Notes under the pieces: generated by a model
Seen by the model: only the letters and a program-made list of their open reading frames with translations
What the model was told of the DNA's origin: nothing
Databases searched by the model: none
Part shown: positions 1 through 7,521 of the stretch, one piece after another
Numbering within the stretch: the first letter of the stretch is position 1
Layout: each line of letters begins with the position of its first letter
Source: Methylibium sp.
GTDB taxonomy: Bacteria > Pseudomonadota > Gammaproteobacteria > Burkholderiales > Burkholderiaceae_C
Assembly (NCBI GenBank): GCA_013824165.1
Contig: PNNH01000036.1
Span: 1 to 37,999 of the forward strand
Length of the DNA stretch: 37,999 nucleotides
Reading direction: 5' to 3'
Position numbers and translations under genes: made by a program

Positions 1-536
1 AACTCGTCCTGGCAGCGCTTGGCCCAGCGCAGGCTCATCTCCATGCTCTTGCGCGCTTCGATCTCGGTGGTGATGTGGCCCTTGGTCTCGTAGGGCGTGC
101 ACTCGTCGAACTGCATGACGATGTCGCTGTTCAGAATCGTCTGGATCTGCATCGAGATCTCGGGGGTCAGGAACAGCTTGTCGCCGTTCACCGGTGAGGC
201 GAACTTGACGCCTTCTTCCGAGATCTTGCGCATCTCACCCAGACTCCACACCTGGAAGCCGCCGCTGTCGGTGAGGATGGGCTTGTTCCAGCTCTCGAAC
301 TTATGCAGGCCGCCGAACTGTCGCATGATGTCCAGGCCCGGCCGCATCCACAGGTGGAAGGTGTTGCCCAGGATGATCTGCGCGCCCATCTCTTCCAGCG
401 AGCGCGGCATCACGCCCTTGACCGTGCCATAGGTGCCCACCGGCATGAAGATGGGCGTCTGCACGACGCCATGGTTGAGGGTGAGCGTGCCGCGGCGGGC
501 GCGGCCTTCGGTCTTGAGCAGTTCGAACTTCAGCAT
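1..536 (-). CDS. tgt: Queuine/preQ1 tRNA-guanine transglycosylase, 5' part (cut by window edge)
   Basis: Tgt exchanges guanine-34 of GU(N)-anticodon tRNAs for preQ1, the step before QueA in queuosine synthesis. The reverse strand reads from an ATG at 536 without a stop to the window edge, giving about 178 residues. The N-terminal part of the TIM barrel is clear: [22 protein letters not shown], the [11 protein letters not shown] loop that carries the general-acid/base Asp in the family, and [12 protein letters not shown]. The nucleophilic Asp and the zinc-binding Cys residues lie beyond the edge. The ATG at 536 gives the usual family N-terminus, [16 protein letters not shown]. In many Burkholderiales tgt directly follows queA; here queA (3855-4904, same strand) is about 3.3 kb away with four genes between. 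Identity is certain; only the length is unknown. Confidence 0.96.
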   Translation of the reverse strand, partial: MLKFELLKTEGRARRGTLTLNHGVVQTPIFMPVGTYGTVKGVMPRSLEEMGAQIILGNTFHLWMRPGLDIMRQFGGLHKFESWNKPILTDSGGFQVWSLGEMRKISEEGVKFASPVNGDKLFLTPEISMQIQTILNSDIVMQFDECTPYETKGHITTEIEARKSMEMSLRWAKRCQDE

Positions 537-599
537 GATGGGCGCAATTGTCTCAGGCGCAGGCCGCCTTGGCGGCTCCGACGGCGCTGGGGCGCGCTG

Positions 600-642
600 T
601 AGACTGGCGAAACAGGGCAACAGACCTGCAACAAGCAGGCGC
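600..642 (+). promoter_or_regulatory. Candidate promoter and hairpin leader of the first solute-binding gene
   Basis: A TAGACT -10-like box lies at 600-605; no good -35 is visible. It is followed by CAGACCTGCAACAAGCAGG from 621, which can form a CCTGC/GCAGG hairpin (625-629 with 635-639) with a five-base loop. The same arrangement occurs before the next paralogue at 1502-1549 with a seven-base loop, so stem and flanks are conserved while the loop changes. It could be a 5'-UTR structure or an operator. Function is inferred from conservation only. Confidence 0.4.
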
Positions 643-659
643 TTAATGAGACAAGGCGA

Positions 660-1481
660 ATGGTGCATCCACGCGTGTTCGCGCGCCGATTGCTGTGGGC
701 GGCGGCGCTCAGCCTGTCCAGCCACGCCAGCTGGGCCTGCGGCCCCTACTCGGTCGGCCTCTACGAATTCGGCGCCCTGCTGTACCGGGCGGGCTCCGAC
801 GAGTTGCGTGGCATCGACAAGGATCTGATTGATGTCTTGGCGCGCCGCAGCGGCTGTGTGCTGCAGACCCGGGTGGAGTCGCGCTTGCGCATCTGGCAGC
901 AGCTGGGCAACGGCACGCTGGACATCACCGTCTCCGGCATTCCCACCCCGGAGCGTGAGCAGTTCGCCTTGTTCCTGCCCTACCTCTCCACCCGCAACCA
1001 TGCGCTGATCGGGCGGAGCCTGGCCGCCTCAGCCGGCAGCCCGGCGCAGTTTCTGGCGGACCCCTCGCTGCGCGTGGCCGCGGTGCGCGGCTTCAAGTAC
1101 GGCCCCCGCATCGACGGCTGGCTGGCACAGCTGCGCGCCCAGGGTCGCGTGGATGAGGTGGCGGACTTCCCCACCGCCTTCAAGGTGCTGATGGCCGGCC
1201 GAGTGGCGATGGTGTTTGCCCATCCGATGGTGATCGAGCCCTGGCGCAAGCAGATGCTGAGCGAGCACGTCTTGCTGAACTGGGCGCCTGAGGACACGGT
1301 TGTCGCCGGCCTGGTGCTGTCGCGCAGCCGCGTTTCTGCGGCCGACCAGTCGCTGCTGCGCCGCCACCTCGAAAACATGCTGTCGGATGGTGAGTTCGAC
1401 CAGATCCTACGCCAGCATCTCGGGCCGGACATGGCCAGACAGGTGCGCTACGAGGCCGGCCGGAGCAGCCGCCAGCCTTGA
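660..1481 (+). CDS. Periplasmic solute-binding protein, family 3 (orphan)
   Basis: A 273-residue exported protein of the SBP_bac_3 (amino-acid ABC binding protein) fold. A signal peptide is expected ([19 protein letters not shown], cut near residue 26). Family landmarks follow: the [15 protein letters not shown] first-lobe helix, the [14 protein letters not shown] hinge strand, and [17 protein letters not shown] in lobe two. Cys27 and Cys66 are 39 residues apart, as in the paralogue at 1575, and may form a disulfide. No permease or ATPase gene lies nearby, so a role in transport is not shown; it may be a sensor or an enzyme-like relative. The ATG at 660 has AAGG only a few bases upstream, and GTG at 663 is an alternative start. 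The ligand cannot be inferred. Confidence 0.85.
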   Translation: MVHPRVFARRLLWAAALSLSSHASWACGPYSVGLYEFGALLYRAGSDELRGIDKDLIDVLARRSGCVLQTRVESRLRIWQQLGNGTLDITVSGIPTPEREQFALFLPYLSTRNHALIGRSLAASAGSPAQFLADPSLRVAAVRGFKYGPRIDGWLAQLRAQGRVDEVADFPTAFKVLMAGRVAMVFAHPMVIEPWRKQMLSEHVLLNWAPEDTVVAGLVLSRSRVSAADQSLLRRHLENMLSDGEFDQILRQHLGPDMARQVRYEAGRSSRQP

Positions 1482-1501
1482 GCTGCAGCTCGGCGCTGGC
1501 A

Positions 1502-1549
1502 TAGACTGCAGGCACGCCAGGGAGCCAGACCTGCATCACAAGCAGGCGC
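1502..1549 (+). promoter_or_regulatory. Candidate promoter and hairpin leader of the second solute-binding gene
   Basis: TAGACT at 1502-1507 is followed by CAGACCTGCATCACAAGCAGG from 1526, with the stem CCTGC (1530-1534) and GCAGG (1542-1546). It matches the leader at 600-642 in order, spacing of parts and stem sequence. This suggests that the two genes were duplicated with their control region and that the region stayed under selection. Confidence 0.4.
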
Positions 1550-1574
1550 CATCGCAACCGTTGGGTTTGCGTCC

Positions 1575-2402
1575 ATGCGTTTTCGATCAAGACCGTTCTT
1601 TTTCCTCCTGGGCCTGCTCCTCTGTGCCTCGCTGGACGCCTCTGCCACTTGTCACCGCCACACCCTGGCGTTCTACGAGCTGGGCGTCCTCTACTACCGC
1701 AGCGCTGACGGCAAGCCGCAGGGCATCGACAAGGACATCGTCGAAGAACTGGCGCGCCGCAGCGGCTGCCCGTTCAACACCGTGCTGGAGTCCCGGGTTC
1801 GCATCTGGGACCAGCTCTCGCGCCATGCGCTCGATCTCAGCGTTTCCGGCATCGCCACGGCGCAACGCGAAGAGTTCGCCGAGTTCATCCCCTACTTCCA
1901 GACGCGCAACTACGCCCTGCTGCGCCGGACGCTGCTGCCCGCCTTGGCAACGCCTGAGGCCTTCGTCAAACAAGGCCAGTCCCAGGTCGCTGCGGTCAAG
2001 AGCTTCAAGCATGGCGCGCTGTACGACGCCTGGCTGGCCGAGTTGCGGGCGCAGAACCGGGTCGTCGATGTCGCCGACTTCGACCAGGGGGTTCGGCTGT
2101 TCCGGGCCGGGCGCGTCGATGCCCTGATCGCGCTGCCCACCAGCTGGGCGCTGCTCTTGCACGACCCGGGCCTGGCACAGCAGTTCCAGGTGATGGATTG
2201 GGCCCCGCAGGACCAGCTGGTGCATGGACTGATCATGTCGCGGCAGCGTGTCAGTGCCGAAGACCGCGAGCGGCTGCGCCAAGCCCTGAACGCCATGGTC
2301 AGCGATGGCACGGTCAAGTCCATCTTCAGCCGCCATGTGGGCGTCACCCTGGCCTCCGGCATGATGCTCGCGCATGCGGCGCCTCGGCGGCCCGGCCATT
2401 GA
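1575..2402 (+). CDS. Periplasmic solute-binding protein, family 3 (paralogue)
   Basis: A 275-residue exported protein clearly homologous to the product of the gene at 660-1481 along its whole length. Shared blocks include GIDKD, LARRSGC, LESR/VESR with RIW, the VSGI hinge and TRNYALL/TRNHALI. The signal peptide is MRFRSRPFFFLLGLLLCASLDASA. Cys26 and Cys65 keep the 39-residue spacing of the paralogue. The two genes form a tandem pair with a 93-base gap holding its own promoter-like leader. No transport partners are present. No strong ribosome-binding site is visible before the ATG at 1575, but this start gives a full signal peptide. Confidence 0.85.
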   Translation: MRFRSRPFFFLLGLLLCASLDASATCHRHTLAFYELGVLYYRSADGKPQGIDKDIVEELARRSGCPFNTVLESRVRIWDQLSRHALDLSVSGIATAQREEFAEFIPYFQTRNYALLRRTLLPALATPEAFVKQGQSQVAAVKSFKHGALYDAWLAELRAQNRVVDVADFDQGVRLFRAGRVDALIALPTSWALLLHDPGLAQQFQVMDWAPQDQLVHGLIMSRQRVSAEDRERLRQALNAMVSDGTVKSIFSRHVGVTLASGMMLAHAAPRRPGH

Positions 2403-2452
2403 GGCACCAACCGCTCAATGCGGCGCCCAAGCTGAGGTCAAATGCCGGCACG

Positions 2453-3043
2453 ATGCCCTACAGCCTTGCCCGCGCGGTCCACAGCGAACTGATCATCAAG
2501 AAGAGCCGTTTCATCGCCTGCGTCGAGCCCTGCGCAGACCGGGCGATGGCCCTGCGCCGCGTGGCCGAGCTGCGAGAGCAACACCCAGGGGCTGTTCATG
2601 TGTGCTGGGCGCTGATGGCCGGTGGCCAATCCGCCGCCGTCGATGACGGCGAGCCCAGCGGCACGGCGGGCCGCCCCATGTTGGAGGTGCTGCGCCACCA
2701 GGATCTGGAAGGCGTGCTGGCCAGCGTGGTGCGCTACTGGGGTGGCGTGAAGCTCGGCGCCGGCGGCCTGGTGCGCGCCTATACCGACAGCGTGGCGCAG
2801 GCCCTGCTGAGCGCCGACAAAGTGCCACAGCTGCGCATGCAGCAGCTGCGCTGCAGCGTGCCCTATGCGCTGGAAGGCCTGCTTCGCCGCGAGATCGAGC
2901 AGCAGACGGGCGCCCTGCTACTGGACGTGCAGCATGGCGCGCTGGTGGAGCTGACGCTCAGCCTGCCCGAGCCAGCGGCAGGTGGATTCGTGGCTCGCGT
3001 CAATGAATGCGGACAGGGGCGGGTGGGGTGGTTCAAGGACTGA
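2453..3043 (+). CDS. yigZ: YigZ/IMPACT-family protein
   Basis: A 196-residue protein of the YigZ family (UPF0029 N-terminal domain, DUF1949 C-terminal domain). Visible landmarks are KKSRFIACVEP near the N-terminus, DDGEPSGTAGRPML, VVRYWGGVKLGAGGLVRAY, and the C-terminal PYALEGLLRREIE segment. In this family the first domain resembles the eukaryotic IMPACT regulator of Gcn2; the bacterial role is not settled. The start at 2453 (MPYSLARAVHSELIIKKSRF) matches the family length; an upstream in-frame extension lies inside the preceding gene and is unlikely. It follows the solute-binding gene by 50 bases and converges on the gene at 3078. Confidence 0.92.
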   Translation: MPYSLARAVHSELIIKKSRFIACVEPCADRAMALRRVAELREQHPGAVHVCWALMAGGQSAAVDDGEPSGTAGRPMLEVLRHQDLEGVLASVVRYWGGVKLGAGGLVRAYTDSVAQALLSADKVPQLRMQQLRCSVPYALEGLLRREIEQQTGALLLDVQHGALVELTLSLPEPAAGGFVARVNECGQGRVGWFKD

Positions 3044-3077
3044 GCGCCGACGGCCCAGCAGCAGCCCGCCGACAGCT

Positions 3078-3806
3078 TCAGCGGACGGTGCTGCGGCAGG
3101 CACCAAGCTGCGCGTTGAAGCGCTCCAGAAAGCCAGGGCGGCCGGCCAGAAAGGCCTTGGAGAAATAGACCCCCAGCGGCCTGTCCTCCTGCAGCACGCT
3201 GCGCAGCTGGCCGTCCAGGCTCTGTTCTCGTATCAAGCGCTCCATCACCAGGTTGTTGGCCAGGATGGCATCGACTCGCCCAGCCCGCAGCATCTTCAGC
3301 AGACCTTCGGTGGTGGGTGGCGTGGCCACCGCGCGGTAGCCCTGCTCGCGCAGCCAGTCGAGCATGTTGGCGCCGACAAAGCTGCCGACCTGGGCCGTCG
3401 CACGAAAGTCCGGGGACTGCGGGTCAGCGGCATTGCCGGCAAGCAGGTACCAGCGCCACTGCTGCGGCGCGATGATGGCCGACTGCACCGCATAGCCATC
3501 GCGGTCGCTATTGCGCGAGGCGGCAAAGAAGCCGTCGGCTTCGCCCTGCTGAACCAGCTTCTGCGCCCGCGCCCAGGGCAGCACCTGCACGTCGTAGGGC
3601 TGGCCCATCCGGCGCATCACACAGTCCACCACCTCGACCGCAATGCCGGCGAGACGCTGCTGCGCTGTGTCGCGATAGCTGTAAGGCGGCAGTTCATGCG
3701 TGGTTAGGCGAACGGTGGATTCGCCAGTTCGAGCCAGAACCGGCAGCGCCAAGCCCAGGACGAGAGTGCAGAGCCAAGCCCGTGAAGCAGCCATGCGTGA
3801 ACTCAT
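3078..3806 (-). CDS. Periplasmic solute-binding protein, family 3 (orphan)
   Basis: A 242-residue exported protein with the SBP_bac_3 fold. It has a signal peptide (ASRAWLCTLVLGLALPVLA), then TTHELPPYSYRD, IAVEVVDCVMRRMGQPYDVQVLPWARA, EADGFFAASRN and, in lobe two, TEGLLKMLRAGRVDAILANN. The VLPWARA segment is shared with the protein at 5068 (VLPWVRA) and differs from the pair at 660 and 1575, so two subfamilies are present. It lies 48 bases downstream of queA on the same strand and may be co-transcribed with it. ATG at 3794 (MAASRAW) is an alternative start. Ligand unknown, and no ABC transporter genes nearby. Confidence 0.82.
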   Translation of the reverse strand: MSSRMAASRAWLCTLVLGLALPVLARTGESTVRLTTHELPPYSYRDTAQQRLAGIAVEVVDCVMRRMGQPYDVQVLPWARAQKLVQQGEADGFFAASRNSDRDGYAVQSAIIAPQQWRWYLLAGNAADPQSPDFRATAQVGSFVGANMLDWLREQGYRAVATPPTTEGLLKMLRAGRVDAILANNLVMERLIREQSLDGQLRSVLQEDRPLGVYFSKAFLAGRPGFLERFNAQLGACRSTVR

Positions 3807-3854
3807 GAAGCGACGACCGAATTCGAGGCGTTCTACGGGGACTGCAGCCAGGCG

Positions 3855-4904
3855 TCAAGCCTGTTCCCGCTCCAGCAGCATGGCATCCCCATAGCTGAAG
3901 AAGCGATAGCGCTGCGCGATCGCGTGGCGGTACAGCGCCATCATCTGTTCATAGCCCGTGAAGGCGCTGACCAGCATCATCAAGGTGCTCTTGGGCAGGT
4001 GGAAGTTCGTCACCAGCAGATCGACCACGCGGAACTCGAAACCCGGTGTGATGAAGATATCGGTCTCGCGCGCGCCGCCCTGCAGCGTGCCGGACAGGGC
4101 GGCTGACTCCAGCGCGCGCAGGGTGGTGGTGCCCACCGCGACCACACGGCCGCCGCGCGCCTTGGTCTGCGCGATGGCCGCCACCGTGGCTTCGCTGACC
4201 TCGAACCATTCGCTGTGCATCTTGTGTTCGCTGATCTGGTCCACACGGACCGGCTGGAAGGTGCCGGCGCCCACATGCAGGGTCACGTGCGTCGTCTCCA
4301 CCCCGCGTGCGGCGAGACCAGCCAGCACGCCCTCATCGAAATGCAAAGCCGCCGTCGGCGCGGCCACTGCGCCGGGCTCCTTGGCGAACACGGTCTGATA
4401 GCGGCGCACATCGTCCTCTGCGTCGGCATGCTCGATATAGGGCGGCAGCGGCACATGGCCGTGCTGTTCCAGCAGCGCGAAGGGTTCGCCCGCAAGGCGC
4501 AGATGGAACATGCCGCCATCGGGGCCGCAACGGCCCAGCACCTCAGCATCGAAGGCGCCATCGGCGAAGTGCACGAGGGATCCCGGCTTGGGGCTCTTGC
4601 TGGCGCGCAGATGAGCCCAGACCTCGTGCGTCCCTGGCAGCACGCGCTCGACCAGCGCCTCGACCGCGCCACCGCTGGCCTTGTGGCCAAAGAGGCGCGC
4701 CTTGATGACCTTGGTGTTGTTGAAGACCAGCAGATCGCCGGGGTTCAGCAAGGCGGGCAGGTCCCGGAAGATGCGATCCACCGGTGCCGCGGCGCGGCCA
4801 TCCAGCAGCCTGGATGCGCTGCGCTCGTCGGCCGGATGCTGGGCAATCAGTTCGGGGGGCAGCGCGAAATCGAAATCCGCGACGGTGAAGCTGCGTGTGT
4901 TCAT
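3855..4904 (-). CDS. queA: S-adenosylmethionine:tRNA ribosyltransferase-isomerase
   Basis: QueA transfers and rearranges the ribosyl group of S-adenosylmethionine onto preQ1 in tRNA, giving epoxyqueuosine after Tgt has inserted preQ1. The 349-residue protein has the full set of family blocks: [21 protein letters not shown], the PLPPYI motif, [61 protein letters not shown] and [11 protein letters not shown] near the C-terminus. The ATG at 4904 gives the canonical start [16 protein letters not shown]; a longer in-frame reading to 5168 is not supported. It is encoded on the same strand as tgt, but four genes separate them. Confidence 0.97.
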   Translation of the reverse strand: MNTRSFTVADFDFALPPELIAQHPADERSASRLLDGRAAAPVDRIFRDLPALLNPGDLLVFNNTKVIKARLFGHKASGGAVEALVERVLPGTHEVWAHLRASKSPKPGSLVHFADGAFDAEVLGRCGPDGGMFHLRLAGEPFALLEQHGHVPLPPYIEHADAEDDVRRYQTVFAKEPGAVAAPTAALHFDEGVLAGLAARGVETTHVTLHVGAGTFQPVRVDQISEHKMHSEWFEVSEATVAAIAQTKARGGRVVAVGTTTLRALESAALSGTLQGGARETDIFITPGFEFRVVDLLVTNFHLPKSTLMMLVSAFTGYEQMMALYRHAIAQRYRFFSYGDAMLLEREQA

Positions 4905-5024
4905 GAGACTTGAGGGCCGGACAGACCCGTGCCAATGCAGTAGGGAGGGGAAGGCCGAAATTGTCCCACGCGCGAGTGCCGCCAGCACTGCGATGCCGCC
5001 TGCGCGCGACCCGGCCCGGCACGT

Positions 5025-5030
5025 TAGACT
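5025..5030 (+). promoter_or_regulatory. Candidate -10 box of the fourth solute-binding gene
   Basis: TAGACT, preceded by ACGT, lies 37 bases before the ATG at 5068. The same hexamer occurs before the solute-binding genes at 660 and 1575. No clear -35 is seen. The call rests on the repeated hexamer and its position in the queA/solute-binding divergent gap. Confidence 0.3.
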
Positions 5031-5067
5031 GCTCCACAGGGAGCCCGAGAGCTTGGAGAGCGGCAGC

Positions 5068-5826
5068 ATGCAGCGACGTACCGTGATCTCACTGGGCACC
5101 GGCCTGTGCGTCGGCATGGCGCTTGGCGGGGCCCGCGCCAGCCAGGAGCTGGGGCTGCAGGCCTTCACCGAGAACCTGCCCCCCTTGAACTACGCAGAAG
5201 GCGGGGAAGCCAAGGGCTTCAGCACCGAACTGCTGCAGATGATGGGCCAACAAGCCGGCATCCCGATCACGATCGAGGTGCTGCCATGGGTGCGGGCCAT
5301 GCAACAGGTGCAGGACCGACCCGGCACCCTCCTGTTCTCCCTGACCCGGACGCCAGAGCGCGAAACCCAGTTCAAGTGGGTGGGGCCGATCAGCTCTCGA
5401 CGCATCGTCTTGTTCAAGCTGGCGGCACGAAAGGATCTCGGCACACCCCATCTGCAGCGGCTGGCGGGTGCCAAGATCGGCGTGGTGCGCGAGTCCGCCA
5501 CCGCCCGGCAGATGCAAGCCGACGGCCTGAGCCCCGGCCAGGAGCTCGACCTTGCGCTGGACGACACCAACAACCTGCGCAAGCTGCTCGCCGGCAGGAT
5601 GGAATACATGGCCATGCTCGATTGGGCTGCAGCCTGGCAACTGCAACAGGTGGGCCTGCCCTACTCAACACTGCAGCCGGTGCTGGATTACGACGTCGAC
5701 CGCAGCTACTGGTTCGGCCTGAACCCGCGCGCGGACGAGAGCCTGGTGCGCAGACTGCAAGCCGCGCTGGACAGCTTGCGTCGCGACGGACGCTACGAGC
5801 GCTTGCGCCAGCGCTACTTCCGCTGA
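5068..5826 (+). CDS. Periplasmic solute-binding protein, family 3 (orphan)
   Basis: A 252-residue exported protein of the SBP_bac_3 fold. A signal peptide ([22 protein letters not shown]) precedes [47 protein letters not shown] and [18 protein letters not shown], which is the family hinge. [18 protein letters not shown] and [19 protein letters not shown] mark lobe two. It resembles the protein at 3078 more than the pair at 660 and 1575. The start at 5068 was chosen because it gives the signal peptide. The gene diverges from queA and has no transporter partners. Ligand not predictable. Confidence 0.83.
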   Translation: MQRRTVISLGTGLCVGMALGGARASQELGLQAFTENLPPLNYAEGGEAKGFSTELLQMMGQQAGIPITIEVLPWVRAMQQVQDRPGTLLFSLTRTPERETQFKWVGPISSRRIVLFKLAARKDLGTPHLQRLAGAKIGVVRESATARQMQADGLSPGQELDLALDDTNNLRKLLAGRMEYMAMLDWAAAWQLQQVGLPYSTLQPVLDYDVDRSYWFGLNPRADESLVRRLQAALDSLRRDGRYERLRQRYFR

Positions 5827-5878
5827 TCGATCTAGCGAGCGAGCGATCGACCGACCGCGCTGCAGGCCTGCTGCAGAG

Positions 5879-5892
5879 TTGATTCATCTCAA
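5879..5892 (+). promoter_or_regulatory. Candidate FNR/ANR-type box
   Basis: TTGATTCATCTCAA matches the FNR/ANR consensus TTGAT-N4-ATCAA at nine of ten defined bases. It lies 48 bases before the DksA-like start codon at 5941. A weak -10-like GAGCAT (5915-5920) sits at the distance expected for an activator centred near -41, but the start site would then be very close to the ribosome-binding site. This is a low-confidence inference. Confidence 0.3.
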
Positions 5893-5940
5893 GACGGACA
5901 GCACCCCGCGGTGAGAGCATGAGCTCAAGGAGAACAAACC

Positions 5941-6336
5941 ATGAGCCAAGCCCTCACCCCAGGACAGCACGCCTTGCTGGAGACCGCATTGGTCCAGAAG
6001 CAACAGCGCCTGGAACAGTCGCTGCAAGCCCAGCTGGGCGGTCAAGATCGCGTGACCCATGCGCGCGAGCAACTGCTGCAGGATGCCGACGACGCGCGCG
6101 AGCACGATGCCGAGCGCGAGGTGGATCTGGCCCGCAGTGATCGCAATCTGGAAGCGTTGCGCGAGGTCAACGAGGCGCTGCTGCGCCTGCGCAGCCCCGA
6201 CTACGGCGTGTGCATCGACTGCGGCAAAGGCATCGCCTTCGACCGGCTGCAGCACAGCCCCGAAGTGCTGCGCTGCATCGACTGCCAAAGCACCCTAGAG
6301 AAATCCAGCGGCTCGGTCTCGCACCGCAGCATCTGA
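5941..6336 (+). CDS. DksA/TraR-family zinc-finger protein
   Basis: A 131-residue protein of the DksA/TraR C4-type family. These bind in the RNA polymerase secondary channel and modify initiation, often together with ppGpp. The N-terminal 80 residues are predicted coiled coil, with acidic residues around 50-58 (DADDAREHDAE) where the coil tip would be. The zinc finger has Cys91, Cys94, Cys112 and Cys115 (CIDC...CIDC). AAGGAG precedes the ATG at 5941 with good spacing. It is shorter than housekeeping DksA (about 150) and is probably a secondary paralogue. The gene 37 bases downstream is likely in the same operon. Confidence 0.9.
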   Translation: MSQALTPGQHALLETALVQKQQRLEQSLQAQLGGQDRVTHAREQLLQDADDAREHDAEREVDLARSDRNLEALREVNEALLRLRSPDYGVCIDCGKGIAFDRLQHSPEVLRCIDCQSTLEKSSGSVSHRSI

Positions 6337-6373
6337 GAACACACACCACCAACACCCTCAAGGAGAGAGTTAC

Positions 6374-6757
6374 ATGACCATGTTTCACGCCGTCGTCTGG
6401 CTGGACCACCACACCGCCAACATCATGCAGTTCGATGCCGAGCATGTGCAGGCCGAGAAGGTCAAGGCCAGCAGCCGCCACACCCGCCAGCATGGCAGCG
6501 AGGTGCGCACCGAGCATGAGTTCTTCGCGGATGTCTGCGAGGCACTGAAGGGCATTGGCGAGATCCTGGTGACCGGCTCCAAGACCGCCCAGGCCGACTT
6601 CAAGCACTACCTGGAAAAGCACCGCCCGAATCAGGTGGCGAGCGTGGTCGGCTATGAAACCGTCGACCACCCCAGCGACAAGCAATTGCTGGCGCTGGCG
6701 CGCCAGTACTTCCTGAAGTACGACCGCATGAACGGCACCACGCCACAGCCGCTGTAA
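6374..6757 (+). CDS. Small eRF1/Pelota-domain-like 'translational machinery' protein
   Basis: A 127-residue cytoplasmic protein without signal peptide or membrane segment. It resembles short betaproteobacterial proteins annotated as translational machinery proteins, related to the baeRF/Pelota central domain. Supporting segments are MFHAVVWLDHHTANIMQF at the start and ILVTGSKTAQADFKHYLEK followed by VVGYETVDHPSDKQLLALAR. The GGQ loop of true release factors is absent, so peptide release is not expected. AAGGAGAGAG precedes the ATG at 6374; ATG at 6380 is an alternative. Being next to a DksA-like gene suggests a stress or low-growth role, but this is inference. Confidence 0.7.
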   Translation: MTMFHAVVWLDHHTANIMQFDAEHVQAEKVKASSRHTRQHGSEVRTEHEFFADVCEALKGIGEILVTGSKTAQADFKHYLEKHRPNQVASVVGYETVDHPSDKQLLALARQYFLKYDRMNGTTPQPL

Positions 6758-6808
6758 GCGCCTGCGGTCGCGCCATCCCGGCGCACCCCGCTGATCTCTG
6801 AGTCAGAA

Positions 6809-6833
6809 ACCACGCCCCGCTCAGGGGCGTGGT
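6809..6833. terminator. Bidirectional hairpin terminator candidate
   Basis: A perfect ten-base-pair stem (ACCACGCCCC with GGGGCGTGGT) and a five-base loop lie between two convergent genes. The stop codon of the minus-strand gene (6821-6823) falls within the loop. Neither side has a strong T-run; the minus side continues TTCTG. Confidence 0.65.
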
Positions 6834-7381
6834 GCCATCAGCATCTGGGTTTGCTGCTGGCTGCGCAGCCGGAACTGCTCCAGGTCCAGCGCGCGCAGTA
6901 GCGCGCGCAGCTGCTTGCGCTCATCGTCCGTCTTGGCATCCGCCAGCGCTCGCTCCAGCCGCTGCATCTCGATGTAGTTGCGGTCGATGCGCTGACCGAT
7001 CTCGTGGATGCGCTTGGCAGCTTCGTAGCTGCGCTCGAACTCATCGCCATCCGGCTGATCGGCGCACACGCCGTTGTAGAACTCGCCGCGCAAACCCTGC
7101 TGCCAGCCCCGCTGAGGGCGGCAGAAGCTGCGGATGCCGCGCGACCAGCCGTCCTGCCAAGCCGTCACGTCCGGCTGCACGCCCACCTTGGCACAGGCCT
7201 TGGCGTGCGACTCCAACAGATCCGGCAGGGCGCCGCTGCGCCCATCGCGCTGGCCTTTGTCGGTCCAGTCAACGTTCAGGCATTCCTTTTCGCTCATGCT
7301 CGCGCACCCGCTCAGCAGCGCCATCGCCAGTGCCGCGACGGCCAGGCCAGGTCTGGCGTGCCAATTCTTCGAGAGCTTCAT
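6821..7381 (-). CDS. DUF2799-type lipoprotein
   Basis: A 186-residue predicted lipoprotein. The signal peptide ends in the lipobox LLSGC with Cys26, followed by ASMSEKECLNVDW. The family features are the paired Cys residues, KACAKVGVQPD, WQDGWSRGIRSFC, the GEFYNGVC segment and a C-terminal helical region rich in Arg, Glu and Gln (about residues 130-180). This matches DUF2799 proteins, whose function is unknown. The start at 7381 places the lipobox correctly; the reading frame extends further upstream but without a sensible N-terminus. It converges with the gene at 6374. Confidence 0.8.
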   Translation of the reverse strand: MKLSKNWHARPGLAVAALAMALLSGCASMSEKECLNVDWTDKGQRDGRSGALPDLLESHAKACAKVGVQPDVTAWQDGWSRGIRSFCRPQRGWQQGLRGEFYNGVCADQPDGDEFERSYEAAKRIHEIGQRIDRNYIEMQRLERALADAKTDDERKQLRALLRALDLEQFRLRSQQQTQMLMAPRP

Positions 7382-7440
7382 TGCATGGATCGCGCTGGGC
7401 GCGGCTGGTTTGTCAGAACTGGAACGCACCGGGCACATGG

Positions 7441-7459
7441 GCCGTTGACCGGCAACGGC
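7441..7459. terminator. Weak hairpin downstream of the YCF48-repeat gene
   Basis: GCCGTTG-ACCGG-CAACGGC forms a seven-base-pair stem with a five-base loop, 63 bases past the minus-strand stop at 7522. No T-run follows. It could end that transcript or be chance. Confidence 0.3.
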
Positions 7460-7521
7460 TCCGCCGACGCCTTCGTGCTTCAGTTCACTCGACACCAGCG
7501 ATAGCTCAAGAAGCACAGCCT

